From positions 33,860,327 to 33,924,326 of the forward strand of contig NC_037590.1 in assembly GCF_003073045.1 (NCBI RefSeq): DNA of 64,000 nucleotides. The letters are read 5' to 3'. The notes beneath the pieces are model-generated. The model had not been told where the DNA came from and made no database searches. It saw only the letters and a program-made list of their open reading frames with translations. This stretch comes from Pomacea canaliculata. Taxonomy: Eukaryota; Mollusca; Gastropoda; Architaenioglossa; Ampullariidae. A program made the translations under genes and the position numbers. Below are positions 62,066-64,000 of the stretch, piece after piece; the stretch's first letter is position 1; each line of letters starts with the position of its first letter.

Positions 62066-62256
62066 TTATTTCCGTTTTTTCCTTGAAGGTGGAGACTCTT
62101 CATCAGTGTCAGAGTCAAATATAACACCTCTTTTTGATGTATTACTGCTAGAATTAGCTGCAGTGGGCTTTATTTTGTCGCACAGGTTGGATCTTGCTGA
62201 ATAAATCTTCTCCATCAGAAGTATCTTCATTGTCAACATTGCAATCTCTTTTTGGA
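62066..62256 (-). CDS. MRE11: MRE11 terminal exon with a probable one-base insertion
   Basis: ATGTTTCAG acceptor. Entry in phase 2 gives [20 protein letters not shown], then SKIQP. The literal frame stops soon after (KAHCS). Dropping one base of the T run 62173-62176 gives [16 protein letters not shown] and [19 protein letters not shown] to the TAA. The acidic/serine-rich then basic ending fits MRE11. As this tail is weakly conserved, an unrecognised short intron is a less likely alternative. Confidence 0.75.
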
Positions 62257-63840
62257 CTGAAACATAAAAAAGCAGACAGCAACTACTGTAAAATGATGAA
62301 TAAAAGTTGTGACCTTAAAATGGACAATATTTCAGTGACAAAAAAACCCTATGAAAGTACCGAAATTACTGCTGGTGGGCCCAAGACACTTTGCTTCAAA
62401 ATTCATGATCAGAGTTAAAACTTGCTTTAGGGAAATAGAAATCAATTTTGGTTCCAAGGATACTTTGATAAAAACCACATTTCTGGCTTCAGTACTCAGA
62501 AGACATCCTGCAAACATGGGGCCTTCATGCACCTGAAAGATTTGCTATACAGTCTAATGCAACAGACCATAGGGACAAACTGTAAGCAAAAAAGATCTAG
62601 AAAGTAAACCCAGTTCATCAAAAACATAAAAATTCCACTGTGATACCTAAGACCACATGAACATTTAAATATATGAGAAGAAAATGGGGTCCCTGTACAT
62701 GGAAGTTTTATAGTACATGTATCTTGAAAAATACTCAGACTGGTTCAAGTCTTTAACATCTGAAGGTTCTGATATGTTTTATAGAAGAGCAAAATTCTGT
62801 GGAATGATCTAGGACTACAATGTCAGATAAAACACTTATGTTTTGCTATTTTCAAGTCTAAACGTTCTACAACACATTATATCAACTTCTCCTGGTCTTA
62901 CCCTCGAGATTGCGATTCACGAGAAGATGCAGAAAACATTTCCTTGATTGAGCGTGATGGCGGTTCTACCACAGCCAAAGATTTACCTCTTCCTCTTCTG
63001 CCACCACGTGCGCCTCTTCCAGAAGCTGATTGATCATTAGTTTCATCTGACTTTGATTTTGACCTGCTACCTCTTCCACGACCTCTTCCCTGCCCTCGCC
63101 CTCGAGAAGTGCGAGAAGTGTTAGATACTTCGTCATCAAAACCTAAATCCATGCTATCATCCTCATCACTAAAAGCATTGTCTCCTTTTTTAGTCTGCAT
63201 GTCTTGAGCTCTTTTGATTGCTTCATGCACTTCTTCATCCTCTACTGTTTTCTCTTTCCGTTTTTGCTTGAAAAGGTGGATTTCTGCATCAATGTCATCT
63301 TGGTTTATGTTTCGGAGTTTTAAGTGTTTCTGAAAAAAAGGTAAATATTTTAATGGTCTTATGCAGGCAGGGAAGTTTAGCAGTTGCTGACCTTAGCAGG
63401 CCTCTAACTGGCAATCCCTTGCTCCAAAGCCCAATAACTTCAAGCCATCTTTTTCTTTTATTTCCAAAAAAACAACACTTAAGTCCAATAATAAAATAAG
63501 TAATATTACTACTGTTGCTTCTTTTTATAAGGTGATTTATGAACATCATGCAGCCAGTTTTATTGCTGCTAACATACTACCTACTGCACAACTCATTAAT
63601 ATGCATGTGAAAGTTCTGATCCTTGTTATTTGAAGATGATTGTCACTTAAGCAGAATGCATATCCACAAATTCCTTAATTTTTTGAAGCTCCTAAAATTT
63701 GGTTCTAAGCTAATACAAACCTGGGTCTTTTCAAGCTGATATCTGACAAGTTCTGAAATTGCTGCTTTCTCTTCTTTGTCAACAAATTCTTTAACAGCTT
63801 CCCCTAGTCCTCTTTCAGTAAGAACCTGCAGCTGACTTGA
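62066..63840 (-). CDS. MRE11: MRE11 double-strand-break repair nuclease, last three exons
   Basis: MRE11 is the nuclease of the MRE11-RAD50-NBS1 complex that senses and resects DNA double-strand breaks. Exons are 63840-63721, 63329-62902 and 62256-62066, with stop TAA at 62066-62068. The first reads [20 protein letters not shown], then [20 protein letters not shown], a near-match to the human segment just C-terminal of the capping domain. The second has a charged helix, an acidic [13 protein letters not shown] stretch and an Arg-Gly (GAR) motif [17 protein letters not shown]; the corresponding motif in human MRE11 is arginine-methylated. The third has [17 protein letters not shown], a nuclear-localisation-like end. 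The catalytic phosphoesterase exons lie beyond the right edge. The last exon is 191 nt where phase needs 190. Confidence 0.93.
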
Positions 63841-64000
63841 CTGCAACAGTTTTCAGCCAGTCTTTGTGTGTTTTTTAAAGCATTGATCACAAGAAATTTT
63901 TTGTATAACTGTGGTATTTCAGAAATGTTTAAGATTAATAAACAGGAATTATCACTTACAATATTAAAAAAAATTATAGGTTAAAAAAAGATACACTAAA

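Noticed and set aside
62332..62532. Extra MRE11 exon between the last two
   Set aside because: A frame of 66 codons exists, but the acceptor at 62256 joins the previous donor in the exact phase, and the candidate's sequence lacks MRE11-like composition.
1..64000. CRISPR arrays, prokaryotic operons, viral genomes or rRNA
   Set aside because: No regularly spaced repeats, ribosome-binding sites, viral gene sets or rRNA-like sequence were seen.

Overview
This is an intron-rich animal nuclear genome segment with four recognisable protein-coding genes, all on the minus strand. Gene content, AT-rich introns, dispersed tRNA-like SINEs, decayed LINEs and retroposon tails suggest a lophotrochozoan, most likely a gastropod mollusc. 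I cannot name the species. Nothing bacterial, no CRISPR array, no rRNA and no functional tRNA was seen.

Layout, in genomic order. (1) 1-15190: the 5' three-quarters or so of a TRPM2/TRPM8-class cation channel. Twenty-two exons can be placed, from a Ser/Lys/Gln-rich start exon (14409-15190) through the TRPM homology region and transmembrane segments S1-S6 (609-3080). The cytosolic C terminus lies beyond the left edge. (2) 15191-25445: non-coding sequence with two SINE copies, a retroposon-like tail and a 33-bp tandem repeat. (3) 25446-40289: a synaptotagmin-17 (B/K protein) orthologue with four coding exons, the first only seven codons long. Its long introns hold a decayed LINE 5' region, another LINE fragment, SINEs and microsatellites. 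(4) 40290-54706: non-coding sequence with a GC-rich possible promoter for SYT17, degenerate repeats and two unassigned long ORFs. (5) 54707-59720: UBFD1 (ubiquitin-like domain protein), eight coding exons, complete. (6) 59721-62065: intergenic, with a pair of 61-bp direct repeats. (7) 62066-63840: the last three exons of MRE11, whose 5' part lies beyond the right edge.

Exon boundaries were read by eye from AG/GT signals, reading-phase continuity and remembered family motifs. Phase arithmetic exposes six single-base frame breaks in otherwise well-conserved exons of all four genes, several of them in short homopolymer runs. The most economical explanation is residual indel error in a long-read assembly rather than gene decay. 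Any automatic annotation of this window will probably truncate or split these genes.

I did not find a convincing undescribed system. The observations most worth a second look are the unusual selectivity-filter region of the TRPM channel, the frame breaks, a strong GC-AG intron (and a possible second one) in UBFD1, the 61-bp repeat pair carrying an acceptor-plus-start-codon motif, and the SINE family. The four genes show no obvious functional link. MRE11 and UBFD1 are simply head-to-tail neighbours.
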